Assembly (NCBI RefSeq): GCF_002096845.1
Contig: NZ_NCVK01000003.1
Location: 1-64,000, forward strand
Direction: 5' to 3'
Length of the DNA: 64,000 nucleotides
Source: Streptococcus mitis
GTDB lineage: Bacteria > Bacillota > Bacilli > Lactobacillales > Streptococcaceae
Made by a program: the position numbers and the translations under genes. The notes under the pieces are model-generated. The model saw nothing but the letters and a program-made list of their open reading frames with translations. It was not told where the DNA came from and did not search any database. Each line of letters begins with the position of its first letter. Position 1 is the stretch's first letter. Of the stretch, positions 54,709-64,000 are shown in pieces.

Positions 54709-56319
54709 CTATCCTCCTGTTCCTAATTTTAATCGATAAACGCTCATATCTGAAGTGACTGATTCAACTTCCTCAAAGTAAACATCCTTCTGATAATGTT
54801 CTTTCATAATTTTTTTAACACTATCCATATTCCCTGAGGAAGTGGACCAAAAGAAGAGAATATTCTGATTGTTGATTGCAGAAGACAACAGATTTTCAGG
54901 ATCTTCAACTCCGTATTTCTTCATTTGTTGATAATAATGAGGAGAAAAAGTTTGCCAATTCCCTAATGTTGTCGTATTTGTCACTAACTGATTAGATCTT
55001 AATTTAAATGTTGACAATGTAGGCTGTGAAGTTACCAGAGTACCATATCCACCAAAAATAATAAGTTTATCTGAATTTTTCTGTACAAGATCTTGGTATT
55101 CTGATACTATTGACGATTGAATATAGGGAAACCAATACAGTTCTTGTCCAAGCTTATTTATCCATACCGCTCCTCCTAGTATTCCCATTATTTGTATGCT
55201 AAGAAACACCTGCCTCTTATCAAATAAACTTCTTTTTTCATAAAATGATCGAGCATAAAAAATAAATACTAATAAAAAACATACTATTAGAGGGATATAT
55301 ACGCGCTCTACTACCCTCTGTCTAACAAAAAGAGCTCCAATTAAAAGTAAAGGGAAAATCGGTACAAACCATCCGTATAGCTTCTTAGGCTTAAAAATCA
55401 AAAACCAACCAATCAGCATTAAAGAGAAGGTTGTCAGAATACTATTCTTAAAAAAATCTGATATCATTTGATGCAGATTAAACGAGTATTTCTCTGGAAG
55501 AGAACGAACAGATTGAATGTTTGTTAAAAGAGTATTACTTAAAGCTTTTTTTTCAGCAAATAACCAATAGGTGGAGACATTCAAATCATTCTCACTTACC
55601 CCCAAAGCTTTAAATTCATTCGCATGTCTTTGATAATCAATAGCAGGATAATCTCTCAAATTCGTACTTAGGGAATTCCATATCAAATACTCCTGTACAT
55701 CAGCTTTCCCCAGTGTATATAGTCTATTGGAAGCAAAAATGAGTAAAATGACACTAAATAATAAAACAATTTCTTTTCTTTTTTTAGAACATATCCACTC
55801 AAAGATCAGAAAAGGGAATAACAGTAAAATAAAGCTAGATATAATCTGAGGTCTAATTGATAAACCAATGAATAATAGTGATAGTCCTGAAATATACCTT
55901 TTGTCAAATAGTAAAAAAGTTGCTGCTGTAGCTGATAAATATGCAATAACGGAAAAAGAAAAATATTTAATAAGTATCAATTGAGCTAAAAACACTATTG
56001 GAAGCAAAAGATACAGTTTTTTCTTATAAAAAAAGATTGCATAGACACCAAAACTAATACAGTAAATACTAACTAAAAAACAAAAATAAATATTCCAATT
56101 TGTAAAAATTTGTTGCAATAAAACTAAACCGGAAGATAATAGAATTCCCATATAAGGTAATAACATATTTCCCCCAGATAATATAGTTTGATTTACCATG
56201 ATATCATCTACAACAGGATATTCAAAACCTCTCATTGATATATAGAAATAAAAAAATAAAAATGGCAAAAATAAAAAACTTAAGTTAAGTAGCCTACTGA
56301 CCATATTTTTATTTATCAT
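54709..56319 (-). CDS. Multi-membrane GT-C type glycosyltransferase candidate
   Basis: The 536-residue protein has about 11-12 hydrophobic segments and a long hydrophilic C-terminal part (about 395-536). The arrangement, with the polyprenyl-sugar synthase nearby, is like a GtrII/DUF6056-type transferase that moves a lipid-linked sugar onto a surface polymer. The usual catalytic acidic residues in the first extracellular loop would be EYPVVDD (about 33-39). I do not have a firm family match. The coding region is AT-rich and has the highest transmembrane content in the window. It is the first gene of the cassette. Confidence 0.75.
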   Translation of the reverse strand: MINKNMVSRLLNLSFLFLPFLFFYFYISMRGFEYPVVDDIMVNQTILSGGNMLLPYMGILLSSGLVLLQQIFTNWNIYFCFLVSIYCISFGVYAIFFYKKKLYLLLPIVFLAQLILIKYFSFSVIAYLSATAATFLLFDKRYISGLSLLFIGLSIRPQIISSFILLLFPFLIFEWICSKKRKEIVLLFSVILLIFASNRLYTLGKADVQEYLIWNSLSTNLRDYPAIDYQRHANEFKALGVSENDLNVSTYWLFAEKKALSNTLLTNIQSVRSLPEKYSFNLHQMISDFFKNSILTTFSLMLIGWFLIFKPKKLYGWFVPIFPLLLIGALFVRQRVVERVYIPLIVCFLLVFIFYARSFYEKRSLFDKRQVFLSIQIMGILGGAVWINKLGQELYWFPYIQSSIVSEYQDLVQKNSDKLIIFGGYGTLVTSQPTLSTFKLRSNQLVTNTTTLGNWQTFSPHYYQQMKKYGVEDPENLLSSAINNQNILFFWSTSSGNMDSVKKIMKEHYQKDVYFEEVESVTSDMSVYRLKLGTGG

Positions 56320-56433
56320 TACAAGCTCTCTTTCGAATAAATATTATCCTTCAATTCTATCATATTTCCTAAAAAAAAAAAGCATTTTCTGCTTTGTATT
56401 TTCTTAGTTTTAGCTTAGTTTTATCCGTCCTAT

Positions 56434-56462
56434 TTGAATTTTCCCTTGAAAACCAGTATAAT
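56434..56462 (+). promoter_or_regulatory. mntE promoter
   Basis: -35 TTGAAT (56434-56439), 17-bp spacer, -10 TATAAT (56457-56462), plus strand. The RBS AAAGGAAG follows before the ATG at 56496. Confidence 0.85.
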
Positions 56463-56495
56463 GGTAGAATGCTATGTGACTAGAAAGGAAGTTGA

Positions 56496-57680
56496 ATGAA
56501 GCAATCTATCTCAAATCTCAAGTTAGCTGAACGTGGGGCCATTATCAGTATTTCGACCTATTTGATCTTGTCTGCAGCCAAATTAGCAACTGGTCATCTT
56601 CTTCATTCATCCAGTTTGGTAGCCGATGGTTTCAACAACGTGTCGGACATCATTGGAAATATTGCCCTCTTGATTGGAATTCGAATGGCCCGCCAACCTG
56701 CTGACCGAGACCACCGTTTTGGCCACTGGAAGATTGAGGATTTGGCTAGCTTAATCACTTCCATCATCATGTTCTATGTTGGTTTCGATGTACTTCGGGA
56801 TACCATTCAAAAAATTCTCAGTCATGAAGAAACGGTCATTGACCCTCTTGGTGCAACCCTAGGAATCATTTCTGCAGCGATTATGTTTGTAGTTTATCTC
56901 TACAATACTCGCCTCAGTAAGAAATCCAACTCCAAGGCCCTCAAGGTTGCCGCTAAGGACAATCTTTCTGACGCTGTCACCTCACTTGGTACTACTATTG
57001 CCATCCTAGCTAGCAGTTTCAATTATCCCATTGTGGATAAACTGGTTGCTATCATCATCACCTTCTTTATCTTGAAAACTGCCTATGATATCTTTATCGA
57101 GTCTTCCTTTAGTCTTTCAGATGGTTTTGACGACCGTCTGCTTGAGGATTATCAAAAGGCCATTATGGAAATTCCCAAAATCAGCAAGGTTAAGTCCCAA
57201 AGAGGTCGTACCTACGGTAGCAACATCTACCTGGATATTACGCTAGAGATGAACCCTGACCTGTCTGTTTTTGAGAGTCATGAAATCGCGGATCAGGTCG
57301 AGTCTATGCTGGAGGAACGTTTTGGGGTTTTTGATACCGATGTCCATATTGAGCCAGCGCCTATCCCTGAAGATGAAATTTTAGACAATGTCTATAAAAA
57401 ATTGCTTATGCGCGAGCAATTGATTGATCAGGGAAATCAACTGGAAGAATTCTTGGCTGACGATTTTGTCTATATTCGTCAAGATGGAGAACAGATGGAT
57501 AAAGAGACCTATAAAGCCGAAAAAGAGTTGAATTCTGCTATCAAGGACATTCAAATCACTTCCATCAGTCAGAAGACCAAACTCATCTGCTATGAGTTAG
57601 ATGGTATCGTCCATACCAGTATCTGGCGTCGCCACGAAACTTGGCAAAATATCTTTCATCAAGAAACTAAAAAAGAATAG
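56496..57680 (+). CDS. mntE: Manganese exporter MntE (CDF family)
   Basis: MntE exports Mn2+ and protects the cell from manganese excess. The 394-residue protein has six membrane segments, a C-terminal cytoplasmic domain (about 215-300) and an extra domain at the end. The metal site in helix 2 reads DGFNNVSD (about 44-51), with Asn in place of the His of zinc CDF proteins, in line with manganese preference. It is transcribed from its own promoter away from the cassette, and a terminator follows at 57681. Confidence 0.94.
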   Translation: MKQSISNLKLAERGAIISISTYLILSAAKLATGHLLHSSSLVADGFNNVSDIIGNIALLIGIRMARQPADRDHRFGHWKIEDLASLITSIIMFYVGFDVLRDTIQKILSHEETVIDPLGATLGIISAAIMFVVYLYNTRLSKKSNSKALKVAAKDNLSDAVTSLGTTIAILASSFNYPIVDKLVAIIITFFILKTAYDIFIESSFSLSDGFDDRLLEDYQKAIMEIPKISKVKSQRGRTYGSNIYLDITLEMNPDLSVFESHEIADQVESMLEERFGVFDTDVHIEPAPIPEDEILDNVYKKLLMREQLIDQGNQLEEFLADDFVYIRQDGEQMDKETYKAEKELNSAIKDIQITSISQKTKLICYELDGIVHTSIWRRHETWQNIFHQETKKE

Positions 57681-57710
57681 AGAAATCCTGTCATGAGACG
57701 GGATTTTTCT
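57681..57710 (+). terminator. mntE terminator
   Basis: AAATCC(TGTC) and (GAC)GGATTT form a stem with loop ATGA, followed by TTTTCT. It lies 1 bp after the mntE stop. Confidence 0.75.
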
Positions 57711-57716
57711 ATTCTT

Positions 57717-59588
57717 CTAGCTATCAAAGTCACTTAGATACTCATAGCGTTCGTATTTTTCAAGGAGTGCTTCGTTTTTCTCATCTAGCTCTTTCTGAAG
57801 AGTAGCCAGTTTGCCAAAGTCAGAGCCGTTGGCCTGCATTTCCTCTTCAATAGCAGCGATACGGTTTTCCAAGGCTTCAATATCACCTTCAATACTTGCC
57901 CACTCCTGCTTTTCTTGGTAAGTCATGCGTTTCTTGTCTTCTCTGACCTTGACCACTTTTTCCTTTTCGGCTTTTTGCACCTGATTGGCCATCTCTGTTT
58001 CAAAGACTTTTTCATCAAGATAATCGGTATAATGACCAAAGAAAGGACGAATCTTGCCATCCTCAAAAGCGAGAATCTTAGTCGCTACCTTATCCAAGAA
58101 ATAGCGGTCGTGACTAACAGTCAAAACTGGACCAGCAAAGCCTTGCAAGAAATTCTCCAAAACTGTCAAGGTCGCAATATCTAAGTCATTTGTCGGTTCG
58201 TCCAAGAGAAGAACATTTGGTTTTTCCAAGAGCAGTTTGAGGAGATAAAGACGTTTTTTCTCTCCCCCAGACAATTTCTCAATCAAGGTTCCATGCGTCG
58301 AACGTGGGAAAAGAAACTGCTCCAGCAGCTCTGCAATCGAAGTCGTAGAACCACCGCTGGTCTTGACCTCCTCTGCCACTTCCTGCAGGTAATTGATCAC
58401 TCGCTTACTTTCATCCAAGTCCTCAATTTGCTGAGAGAAATAGGCGATACGAACTGTTTCTCCAATCACAACTTGCCCTGCTGTCGGTTCAAGACTTCCT
58501 GCAATCAAGTTAAGGAGAGTCGATTTCCCAACACCGTTGTCCCCAACGATTCCAATACGGTCTTTAGCCTGCACCAAGAGATTAAAATCTTGCAAAATGG
58601 GCTTGTTTTCATAGGCAAAGGTAACATCCTGAAACTCGATGACTTTCTTCCCAATACGACTGGTTTCAAAGTTCATGGTCAAGTCTGTCTCAGCAACTCC
58701 GCCTGAAACTTCCTTTTTCAGGTCGTGGAAACGATTGATACGAGCCTGCTGCTTGGTCGCACGCGCCTGCGGTTGTCTGCGCATCCAGGCCAATTCTTGC
58801 TTATAAAGTTGTTCCTTTTTGTGGAGAAGAGCCGCATCGCGCTCGTCCTGTTCCGCCTTAAGGCGAACATAATCCTGATAATTTCCCTGATATTCGGTCA
58901 AGCCTGCTCGGTCCAACTCGAAAATCCGTGTTGACAAAGCGTCTAGGAAATAACGATCGTGGGTAATAAAAAGGACGGTCTTCTTGGAATTTTTCAAAAA
59001 GAGGGTCAGCCACTCAATAGTCGCAATGTCCAGATGGTTGGTCGGCTCATCGAGAAGCAAGAGGTCGTGGTTGCCAAGTAAGACTTGCGCCAACTGAACT
59101 CGTCTTCTCAGACCACCTGACAATTCCCCAACTGGAGTGGATAAGTCCTGAATACCCAGCTTACTAAGAACCGTCTTGACCTGACTCTCAATTTCCCAAG
59201 CTTGGAGGGAGTCCATTTCTGCCATGACTCGTTCCAAACGCGCCTGCTTGTCCTCACTGTAGTTGAGCATGAGAAGTTCATACTCACGAATAAGCTGGAT
59301 TTCCTTGAGGTCGCTAGATAGAACCGTATCCAAGACCGTCTTGCTATCATCAAAATCAGGATCTTGAGTCAAGTAACCAATCTGGTAATCATTCTTAGCT
59401 GAAAAGGGACTAACATCCCCATCAAATCCAGAAACACCAGAAAGAACATCTAAAAGGGTGGTCTTACCAGTCCCATTGACACCGATTAAACCAATTCTAT
59501 CCAAGTCATGGATGATAAAGGAAATATCCTTAAAAACGGTCTTATCACCGACGGATTTACTTAGTTTTTCAACGATAAAATCACTCAT
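57717..59588 (-). CDS. ABC-F ATPase (Uup-like)
   Basis: The 623-residue ABC-F protein has two ATPase domains: the first with GVNGTGKT (about 36-43) and LSGGLRRR, the second with GDNGVGKS (about 345-352) and LSGGEKKR, joined by a linker rich in charged residues (about 235-300). The C-terminal coiled coil (about 545-620) is typical of Uup. ABC-F proteins act on the ribosome or, for Uup, on branched DNA; membership in the antibiotic-protection class is not suggested. Its start overlaps the cca stop by 4 bp (ATGA). Confidence 0.93.
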   Translation of the reverse strand: MSDFIVEKLSKSVGDKTVFKDISFIIHDLDRIGLIGVNGTGKTTLLDVLSGVSGFDGDVSPFSAKNDYQIGYLTQDPDFDDSKTVLDTVLSSDLKEIQLIREYELLMLNYSEDKQARLERVMAEMDSLQAWEIESQVKTVLSKLGIQDLSTPVGELSGGLRRRVQLAQVLLGNHDLLLLDEPTNHLDIATIEWLTLFLKNSKKTVLFITHDRYFLDALSTRIFELDRAGLTEYQGNYQDYVRLKAEQDERDAALLHKKEQLYKQELAWMRRQPQARATKQQARINRFHDLKKEVSGGVAETDLTMNFETSRIGKKVIEFQDVTFAYENKPILQDFNLLVQAKDRIGIVGDNGVGKSTLLNLIAGSLEPTAGQVVIGETVRIAYFSQQIEDLDESKRVINYLQEVAEEVKTSGGSTTSIAELLEQFLFPRSTHGTLIEKLSGGEKKRLYLLKLLLEKPNVLLLDEPTNDLDIATLTVLENFLQGFAGPVLTVSHDRYFLDKVATKILAFEDGKIRPFFGHYTDYLDEKVFETEMANQVQKAEKEKVVKVREDKKRMTYQEKQEWASIEGDIEALENRIAAIEEEMQANGSDFGKLATLQKELDEKNEALLEKYERYEYLSDFDS

Positions 59589-60784
59589 TTTTTCTCCCTT
59601 AGATAAGCATGGATGGCTTGACGGTCATTTTCCAATTCTCCATCGACAATAGCAAACTCAATCTCTGTTAAAATCTCTCCCAAGTCTGGTCCCGGCTGAT
59701 AGCCATATTCCTTGATCAAAATACCACCATTAATCTGAATTTCTTTCTTATCATGAATGGTCAGACTCTGGTAAGTTTCTGTGATGGCTTGTGGGTTGAC
59801 TTCTTTTCCTTGGGCCTGACGAAGATTTTCAGCCTGTAAAAGCAAATTCAAGTCAAATCGGTAACAATCACGCTTACTCAATTTTCCCTTTTCACGCAAG
59901 GCCAAAATAGTCAGTAAATCCTGTACCTGCTTGGCAAACTGACGTGAGGTCTTCCAAGCCTTCAAAAAGGGCTGTGCATTTTCAATCTCCAAAGCCCACA
60001 GTAGAGCCGCCCAAGCTTGCTCTGAAGATTCAAAGGTGAAATCAGTCTCTAAATCAAACAGTCTGTTGAGCTTGTCCTGGCTAGCTGCCATACCAGGGAG
60101 ATAGTCATAAGCTTGACTCTCAATCATGGAAGCCAAGCCCCTTCTCCAAAACGGAGCCAGCAAGAGTTTATCAAACTCGACGAAGGTACGCTCTACAGAA
60201 ATTTTCTCCAAAAGCGGCGTTAAGGTCTTCATAGCTTTAAATGTTTCTGACTCAAGTTCAAAGCCAAGGCTGGCCTGAAAACGGAAACCACGCATAATCC
60301 GCAGAGCATCTTCGTTGAAACGCTCACTAGCCACTCCAACTGCTCGTAAGACTTGATTTTCCAAATCTTCTAAACCATGGAACAAGTCAACAATTTCTCC
60401 TGTCTCATCCAAGGCAAAGGCGTTGACTGTGAAATCACGGCGTTTGAGGTCTTCTTCTAGCGAACGCACAAAGGAAACCGCACTTGGTCTGCGATAGTCC
60501 ACATAGACATCCTCTGTCCGAAAGGTGGTTACCTCATACTCCTCATCCCCATCTAAGACCAAGACGGTTCCGTGCTCGATTCCGATATCAGCTGTTCGCG
60601 AAAAAATCTGCTTGGTCTCCTCTGGATAGGAAGACGTCGCAATATCCACATCGTGGATGGGACGATTGAGGAGGGCATCTCGAACAGAACCTCCAACAAA
60701 ATAGGCCTCAAAACCTGCTTCTTTAATTTTTTCTAATACTGGTAAAGCCTTCTGAAATTCAGAAGGCATTTGCGTTAATCTCAT
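59585..60784 (-). CDS. cca: tRNA CCA-adding enzyme
   Basis: Cca adds or repairs the 3' CCA of tRNAs. The 399-residue class II protein has [11 protein letters not shown] (about 29-39), the catalytic acidic pair in HDVDIATSS, and [10 protein letters not shown] further on. Its start overlaps the dapB stop by 4 bp (ATGA) and it is followed by the ABC-F gene, so the genes are coupled. A perfect 9-bp inverted repeat GCCTTCTGA/TCAGAAGGC occurs within the first codons (60747-60767). Confidence 0.97.
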   Translation of the reverse strand: MRLTQMPSEFQKALPVLEKIKEAGFEAYFVGGSVRDALLNRPIHDVDIATSSYPEETKQIFSRTADIGIEHGTVLVLDGDEEYEVTTFRTEDVYVDYRRPSAVSFVRSLEEDLKRRDFTVNAFALDETGEIVDLFHGLEDLENQVLRAVGVASERFNEDALRIMRGFRFQASLGFELESETFKAMKTLTPLLEKISVERTFVEFDKLLLAPFWRRGLASMIESQAYDYLPGMAASQDKLNRLFDLETDFTFESSEQAWAALLWALEIENAQPFLKAWKTSRQFAKQVQDLLTILALREKGKLSKRDCYRFDLNLLLQAENLRQAQGKEVNPQAITETYQSLTIHDKKEIQINGGILIKEYGYQPGPDLGEILTEIEFAIVDGELENDRQAIHAYLREKK

Positions 60785-61548
60785 AATAAGTGTTCTAATC
60801 CATAGACAAGCTCATGACGCTTGACAACTTCTTTAATTCCCAAATTGACCCCTGTCATGAAGGAGCTGCGATCATAGGAGTCATGACGGAGTGTCAATCC
60901 TTCTCCCTGATTGCCAAAAATGACTTCCTGATGTGCTACCAAGCCTGGCAAACGAACTGAGTGGATGCGCATGCCATCAAAGTCAGCACCACGGGCACCT
61001 GCAATCAATTCTTCCTCATCAGACGCACCTTGCTGGATAGACTCTCTAACTTCTGCCATCAACTCAGCTGTTTTAATGGCTGTTCCACTAGGAGCATCCT
61101 TTTTCTTGTCATGATGGAGCTCGATAATCTCCACATTTGGGAAATATTTGGCAGCCTGCGTCGCAAATTGCATAAGCAAGACAGCACCCAAGGCAAAGTT
61201 AGGAGCAATCAAACCACCCAAATCTTGAGCACGAGAAAATACTTTTAGCTCTGCAATTTCTTCACTAGTAAAGCCTGTCGTTCCAACTACTGGAGCAAAG
61301 CCATTTTCAAGAGCAAAACGTGTATTTTCGTAGGCAACAGCTGGAGTAGTAAAATCTACCCAGACATCCGCTTCAAAGCCTGCTAAATCAGCCTTATCCT
61401 TGAAAACAGGAATACCCTGCCATTCTGACTCAGACTCAAAAGGATCCAAAACTGCTACCAAGTCCAAGTCTGGATCAGCCAAGACCATCTGACAAGCAGC
61501 TTGGCCCATCTTTCCCTTAAAACCAGCAATAATTACTCGAATACTCAT
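60781..61548 (-). CDS. dapB: 4-hydroxy-tetrahydrodipicolinate reductase
   Basis: DapB reduces hydroxy-tetrahydrodipicolinate in lysine synthesis, which also supplies the L-lysine used by MurE. The 255-residue protein has the NAD(P) motif GFKGKMGQA (about 9-17), the loop [15 protein letters not shown] and the GTTGF segment. First gene of dapB-cca-ABC-F. Confidence 0.97.
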   Translation of the reverse strand: MSIRVIIAGFKGKMGQAACQMVLADPDLDLVAVLDPFESESEWQGIPVFKDKADLAGFEADVWVDFTTPAVAYENTRFALENGFAPVVGTTGFTSEEIAELKVFSRAQDLGGLIAPNFALGAVLLMQFATQAAKYFPNVEIIELHHDKKKDAPSGTAIKTAELMAEVRESIQQGASDEEELIAGARGADFDGMRIHSVRLPGLVAHQEVIFGNQGEGLTLRHDSYDRSSFMTGVNLGIKEVVKRHELVYGLEHLL

Positions 61549-61560
61549 CTCTACTCCTGT

Positions 61561-61789
61561 CTAAGATACAAAGGACGTTAGCTGCCCATGAAAAATAGGG
61601 AATGGCGCTGACTTTCCACGAAAGGCCAGACAGGCATCTTTTTTCAAGAGGCAGGTAGTCCGTGTTCAATTGCTAAGATACAAAACCTGTAGGAACACAA
61701 AGTGAAAATAGGAGTTTTGATCAAGAAGTGTCTACTCCTTGGAAGAACTATCTTTTTCACAGAGGGTTCCAGGCGTGTTCAACTGCTAA
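61561..61789. repeat. Degenerate direct repeat, about 112-bp period
   Basis: CTAAGATACAAA occurs at 61561 and 61673, and GTGTTCAA(C/T)TGCTAA at 61662 and 61775. Between them GAAAAATAGGGA and GAAAATAGGAG, and ATCTTTTTTCAAGAGG and ATCTTTTTCACAGAGG, also align. No gene is visible in 61549-61815. It looks like a dispersed streptococcal intergenic repeat present twice in tandem. Confidence 0.6.
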
Positions 61790-61815
61790 CTTCTTAACTA
61801 GTATAAAAGTGGCAA

Positions 61816-62664
61816 CTAAATCACTGGAATATAACCCAGAGCAATGCTTCCTGCTCCTAGGTGGGTTCCAATGACACTACCAAATGTAGCTAGTGAAATA
61901 TCTGAACTCAAGCCAGACTCAACCAAGTGCTGACGCAATTCCTCAGCCTTTTCAGGAGCATTCCCATGAATGACAATGACCCGGTATTGACCTGAAGCCG
62001 TTGTTTCCTTGATAATTTCAATTAAGCGCTTGGTTGCTTTCTTTTCAGTACGAACTTTTTCGTACACTTCAATCACACCTTGGTCGTTGAAATAAAGGAT
62101 TGGCTTAATGCTTAGCAGATTGCCCAAAATGGCAGCCCCATTTGAAAGACGTCCACCTTTTACCAAATGATCCAAATCATCTACCATGATAAAGGCTGAC
62201 GTACGGCTGATTTGAATGGCTAGCTTATCCTGAATGCTGGCAAAATCATCGCCATGGTCACGCCAATTAAAGACGCTTTCAACCATGATACCCAGAGGAG
62301 CACTTGTAATCAAAGTGTCTGGAAAGGCAATGGTTAAGCCCTCATAATCATCGACCATGTACTGGATATTTTGGTAAAAACCTGAAATTCCAGAAGATAG
62401 GAAAAGTCCCAAGGCATGGGTATAACCTTGTTCTTTGAGCAAAGTTAAGATTTCATCTAACTTGGCAATACTTGGCTGACTAGTCTTAGGCAATTCAGAA
62501 GCCTGAGCCATTTTTTGGTAAAATTCCTCAGCAGTCAGATTGATACCTTCGACATACTCCTCACCATCAATATTGACAGGAATATCCAAGACATACAAAT
62601 CTTCTCTTTGCAAGGTCTCTGCACTGAGATAGGCAGAAGAATCTGTGATAACAGCTAGTTTCAT
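61816..62664 (-). CDS. DegV-family fatty-acid-binding protein
   Basis: The 282-residue protein has the DegV start ([13 protein letters not shown]) with the SA motif, then TSQPS (about 74-78), [11 protein letters not shown] and the [12 protein letters not shown] segment. DegV proteins (FakB-like) bind fatty acids and present them to the kinase FakA. Its 2-bp gap to the DUF1149 gene indicates co-transcription. Confidence 0.92.
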   Translation of the reverse strand: MKLAVITDSSAYLSAETLQREDLYVLDIPVNIDGEEYVEGINLTAEEFYQKMAQASELPKTSQPSIAKLDEILTLLKEQGYTHALGLFLSSGISGFYQNIQYMVDDYEGLTIAFPDTLITSAPLGIMVESVFNWRDHGDDFASIQDKLAIQISRTSAFIMVDDLDHLVKGGRLSNGAAILGNLLSIKPILYFNDQGVIEVYEKVRTEKKATKRLIEIIKETTASGQYRVIVIHGNAPEKAEELRQHLVESGLSSDISLATFGSVIGTHLGAGSIALGYIPVI

Positions 62665-62665
62665 A

Positions 62666-63040
62666 TTAGAACTCCAAATTGATTCCTGGTAAGTCTAATG
62701 CAATTTCAGTTACTTCGTAAGTCAAACGGTTGAGCATATTCAAACATGGACGAGCCAAAGTTTCCACTTCTTCTTGGCTCAATTCACTTGGTTCATTGAC
62801 AATACGGCCATCGATATGATTTACCTGTGAAATGGTTCCACTGATGACGAACTTATCAAATACAATCATAAATGTCAAGATGACAATCAAGGAAGTCACT
62901 TGATTTTCTTGATCATGTTGGAGCAATTGGAAGTTCACATCCACCTTAGTTTCAGGAGCTCCATTTTCATTTTCCCATTCAAAATTACGCGCATCAAAAT
63001 GATACTGACTAACAAATTCTTGTTCACGTTTAAGATTCAT
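62666..63040 (-). CDS. DUF1149/SecB-like protein
   Basis: The 124-residue protein resembles the DUF1149 family, annotated as SecB-like chaperones in streptococci. It is beta-rich ([28 protein letters not shown]) and soluble. Function is unproven. It precedes the DegV gene by 1 bp and lies downstream of glmM, as in related species. Confidence 0.85.
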   Translation of the reverse strand: MNLKREQEFVSQYHFDARNFEWENENGAPETKVDVNFQLLQHDQENQVTSLIVILTFMIVFDKFVISGTISQVNHIDGRIVNEPSELSQEEVETLARPCLNMLNRLTYEVTEIALDLPGINLEF

Positions 63041-63113
63041 GTCTTTCTCCCTCGGCTACAATATTATAAGCTATTGTACCATAATTTTTTATTTTCATCT
63101 AGTTTTCTAGGAT

Positions 63114-64000
63114 TTAGTCAATCCCAATTTCAGCTCGAACTACGTCTGCGATGGTATCAACATAGTAGTCTACTTCTTCTGTTGTAGGCGCTTCTGCCAT
63201 AACACGCAAAAGAGGCTCTGTTCCACTTGGGCGAACAAGAATACGACCATTCCCTGCCATTTCTTCTTCCATCTTCTCGATGATAGCCTTGATAGCTGGC
63301 ACTTCCATAGCCTTTTCCTTCATGGCATTTTCCACTCGGATATTAACTAATTTTTGTGGGTAAATGGTTACTTCTGCTGCCAACTCTGACAGGCTCTTAC
63401 CAGTTTCCTTTATGATTTTTGTCAATTGAACAGCAGATAATTGACCATCACCTGTTGTATTGTAGTCCATCAAGATGACGTGACCAGACTGTTCACCACC
63501 GAGGTTGTAGCCTGATTTTCTCATTTCTTCAACAACGTAGCGGTCGCCAACTGCAGTTACTACCTTGTTAATACCTTCACGGTCCAAGGCCTTGTGGAAA
63601 CCAAGGTTGGACATCACAGTCGTCACGATTGTATTTTGGGCCAATTGTCCTTTTTCAGAAAGGTATTTTCCGATGATGTACATGATTTTATCACCATCGA
63701 CGATGTCGCCATTATCATCGACAGCAATCAAACGGTCACTGTCTCCGTCAAAGGCCAAACCGATAGCTGAGCCGCTTTCTTTGACCACTTCTTGAAGGGC
63801 TTCTGGGTGGGTTGAACCAACATTAAGGTTGATGTTAAGACCGTCTGGTGTTTCCCCTATAATAGTCAATTGAGCTCCAAGGTCTGCAAAGATTTGACGG
63901 GCACTTGTAGATGCTGCACCATTGGCTGTGTCCAAGGCAACCTTCATTCCTTCAAGAGGGGTTCCAGTTGAAACAAGGTATCCTTCATACTTACGCAAGC
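63114..64000 (-). CDS. glmM: Phosphoglucosamine mutase, 3' part
   Basis: GlmM converts glucosamine-6-phosphate to glucosamine-1-phosphate for UDP-GlcNAc, hence for wall synthesis. The window holds the C-terminal 295 or so residues of a protein of about 450; the start and the phosphoserine loop lie beyond position 64000. Seen here are the metal loop DGDSDR, the sugar-binding GGEQSGH and the C-terminal RPSGTEP phosphate motif. The Leu at the edge is internal to the gene, not a start. Confidence 0.97.
   Translation of the reverse strand, partial: LRKYEGYLVSTGTPLEGMKVALDTANGAASTSARQIFADLGAQLTIIGETPDGLNINLNVGSTHPEALQEVVKESGSAIGLAFDGDSDRLIAVDDNGDIVDGDKIMYIIGKYLSEKGQLAQNTIVTTVMSNLGFHKALDREGINKVVTAVGDRYVVEEMRKSGYNLGGEQSGHVILMDYNTTGDGQLSAVQLTKIIKETGKSLSELAAEVTIYPQKLVNIRVENAMKEKAMEVPAIKAIIEKMEEEMAGNGRILVRPSGTEPLLRVMAEAPTTEEVDYYVDTIADVVRAEIGID

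Noticed and set aside
60747..60767. Perfect inverted repeat inside the first codons of cca as a terminator or attenuator
   Set aside because: It has no T run and lies within coding sequence; chance or codon constraint cannot be excluded.
1..64000. CRISPR array, prophage, insertion sequence or rRNA/tRNA genes
   Set aside because: No repeat-spacer pattern, integrase, transposase, or tRNA/rRNA sequence was found on reading both strands.

Overview
The window is a chromosomal segment of a mitis-group Streptococcus, close to S. pneumoniae, S. pseudopneumoniae or S. mitis. The evidence is low GC content, a run of genes typical of the pneumococcal core (murC, mltG, greA, murE with an L-lysine-type motif, ppaC, rpsF-ssb-rpsR, asnS, dapB, cca, glmM), an AliB-type orphan oligopeptide-binding lipoprotein, a choline-binding protein, and seven BOX repeats, two of them with expanded 45-bp boxB arrays. 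The species was inferred by reading alone and not tested by alignment. nadE-pncB lies close to greA-mltG here; as I recall the published pneumococcal order these loci are farther apart, so the strain may not be a standard pneumococcus.

Layout. 1-2.6 kb: NAD salvage (pncB-nadE). 2.6-6.1 kb: a small membrane protein with an XRE repressor, a two-gene ABC exporter, a GNAT gene and the 3' remnant of a HAD hydrolase. 6.1-12.8 kb is the main accessory region. Four tightly spaced minus-strand genes encode an LPXTG protein with a CAP domain between coiled coils, two lipoproteins and a choline-binding protein, and they face a divergent Rgg-like regulator. The 189-bp region between them holds two inverted repeats and a 9-C tract. 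13-25 kb: amino-acid permease, greA, mltG, two duplicated GNAT genes, murC, a SWIM/SNF2 protein, and a malY-metB pair. 25-31.9 kb: BOX repeats, aliB, a MATE/MurJ-type flippase divergent from murE. 31.9-46.5 kb: CsbD-like protein with a cre site, DUF1803, a C92-type peptidase gene cut by a BOX, ppaC, GIY-YIG protein, TrmN-like methylase, CvfD, a HAD-cyclophilin fusion, rpsF-ssb-rpsR, asnS, aspC, an MFS transporter and an FMN reductase. 46.5-57.7 kb: YaaA, a 54-residue membrane protein, a large membrane protein, a deformylase-like protein, a glutathione transferase gene with an in-frame stop, a calcium/manganese-type P-ATPase behind a manganese riboswitch, a three-gene AT-rich glycan-modification cassette, and the Mn exporter mntE. 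57.7-64 kb: ABC-F protein, cca, dapB, DegV, DUF1149 protein and the 3' two thirds of glmM.

The most interesting system is the Rgg-linked surface operon at 6.5-12.8 kb. It would place four secreted proteins on the cell by three anchoring routes (sortase, lipid, choline) under one putative switch. Other notable points are a shared -35 element serving both the flippase and murE with murE possibly leaderless, BOX elements that cut or end coding sequences, and a glycosylation cassette lying between two metal-efflux genes.
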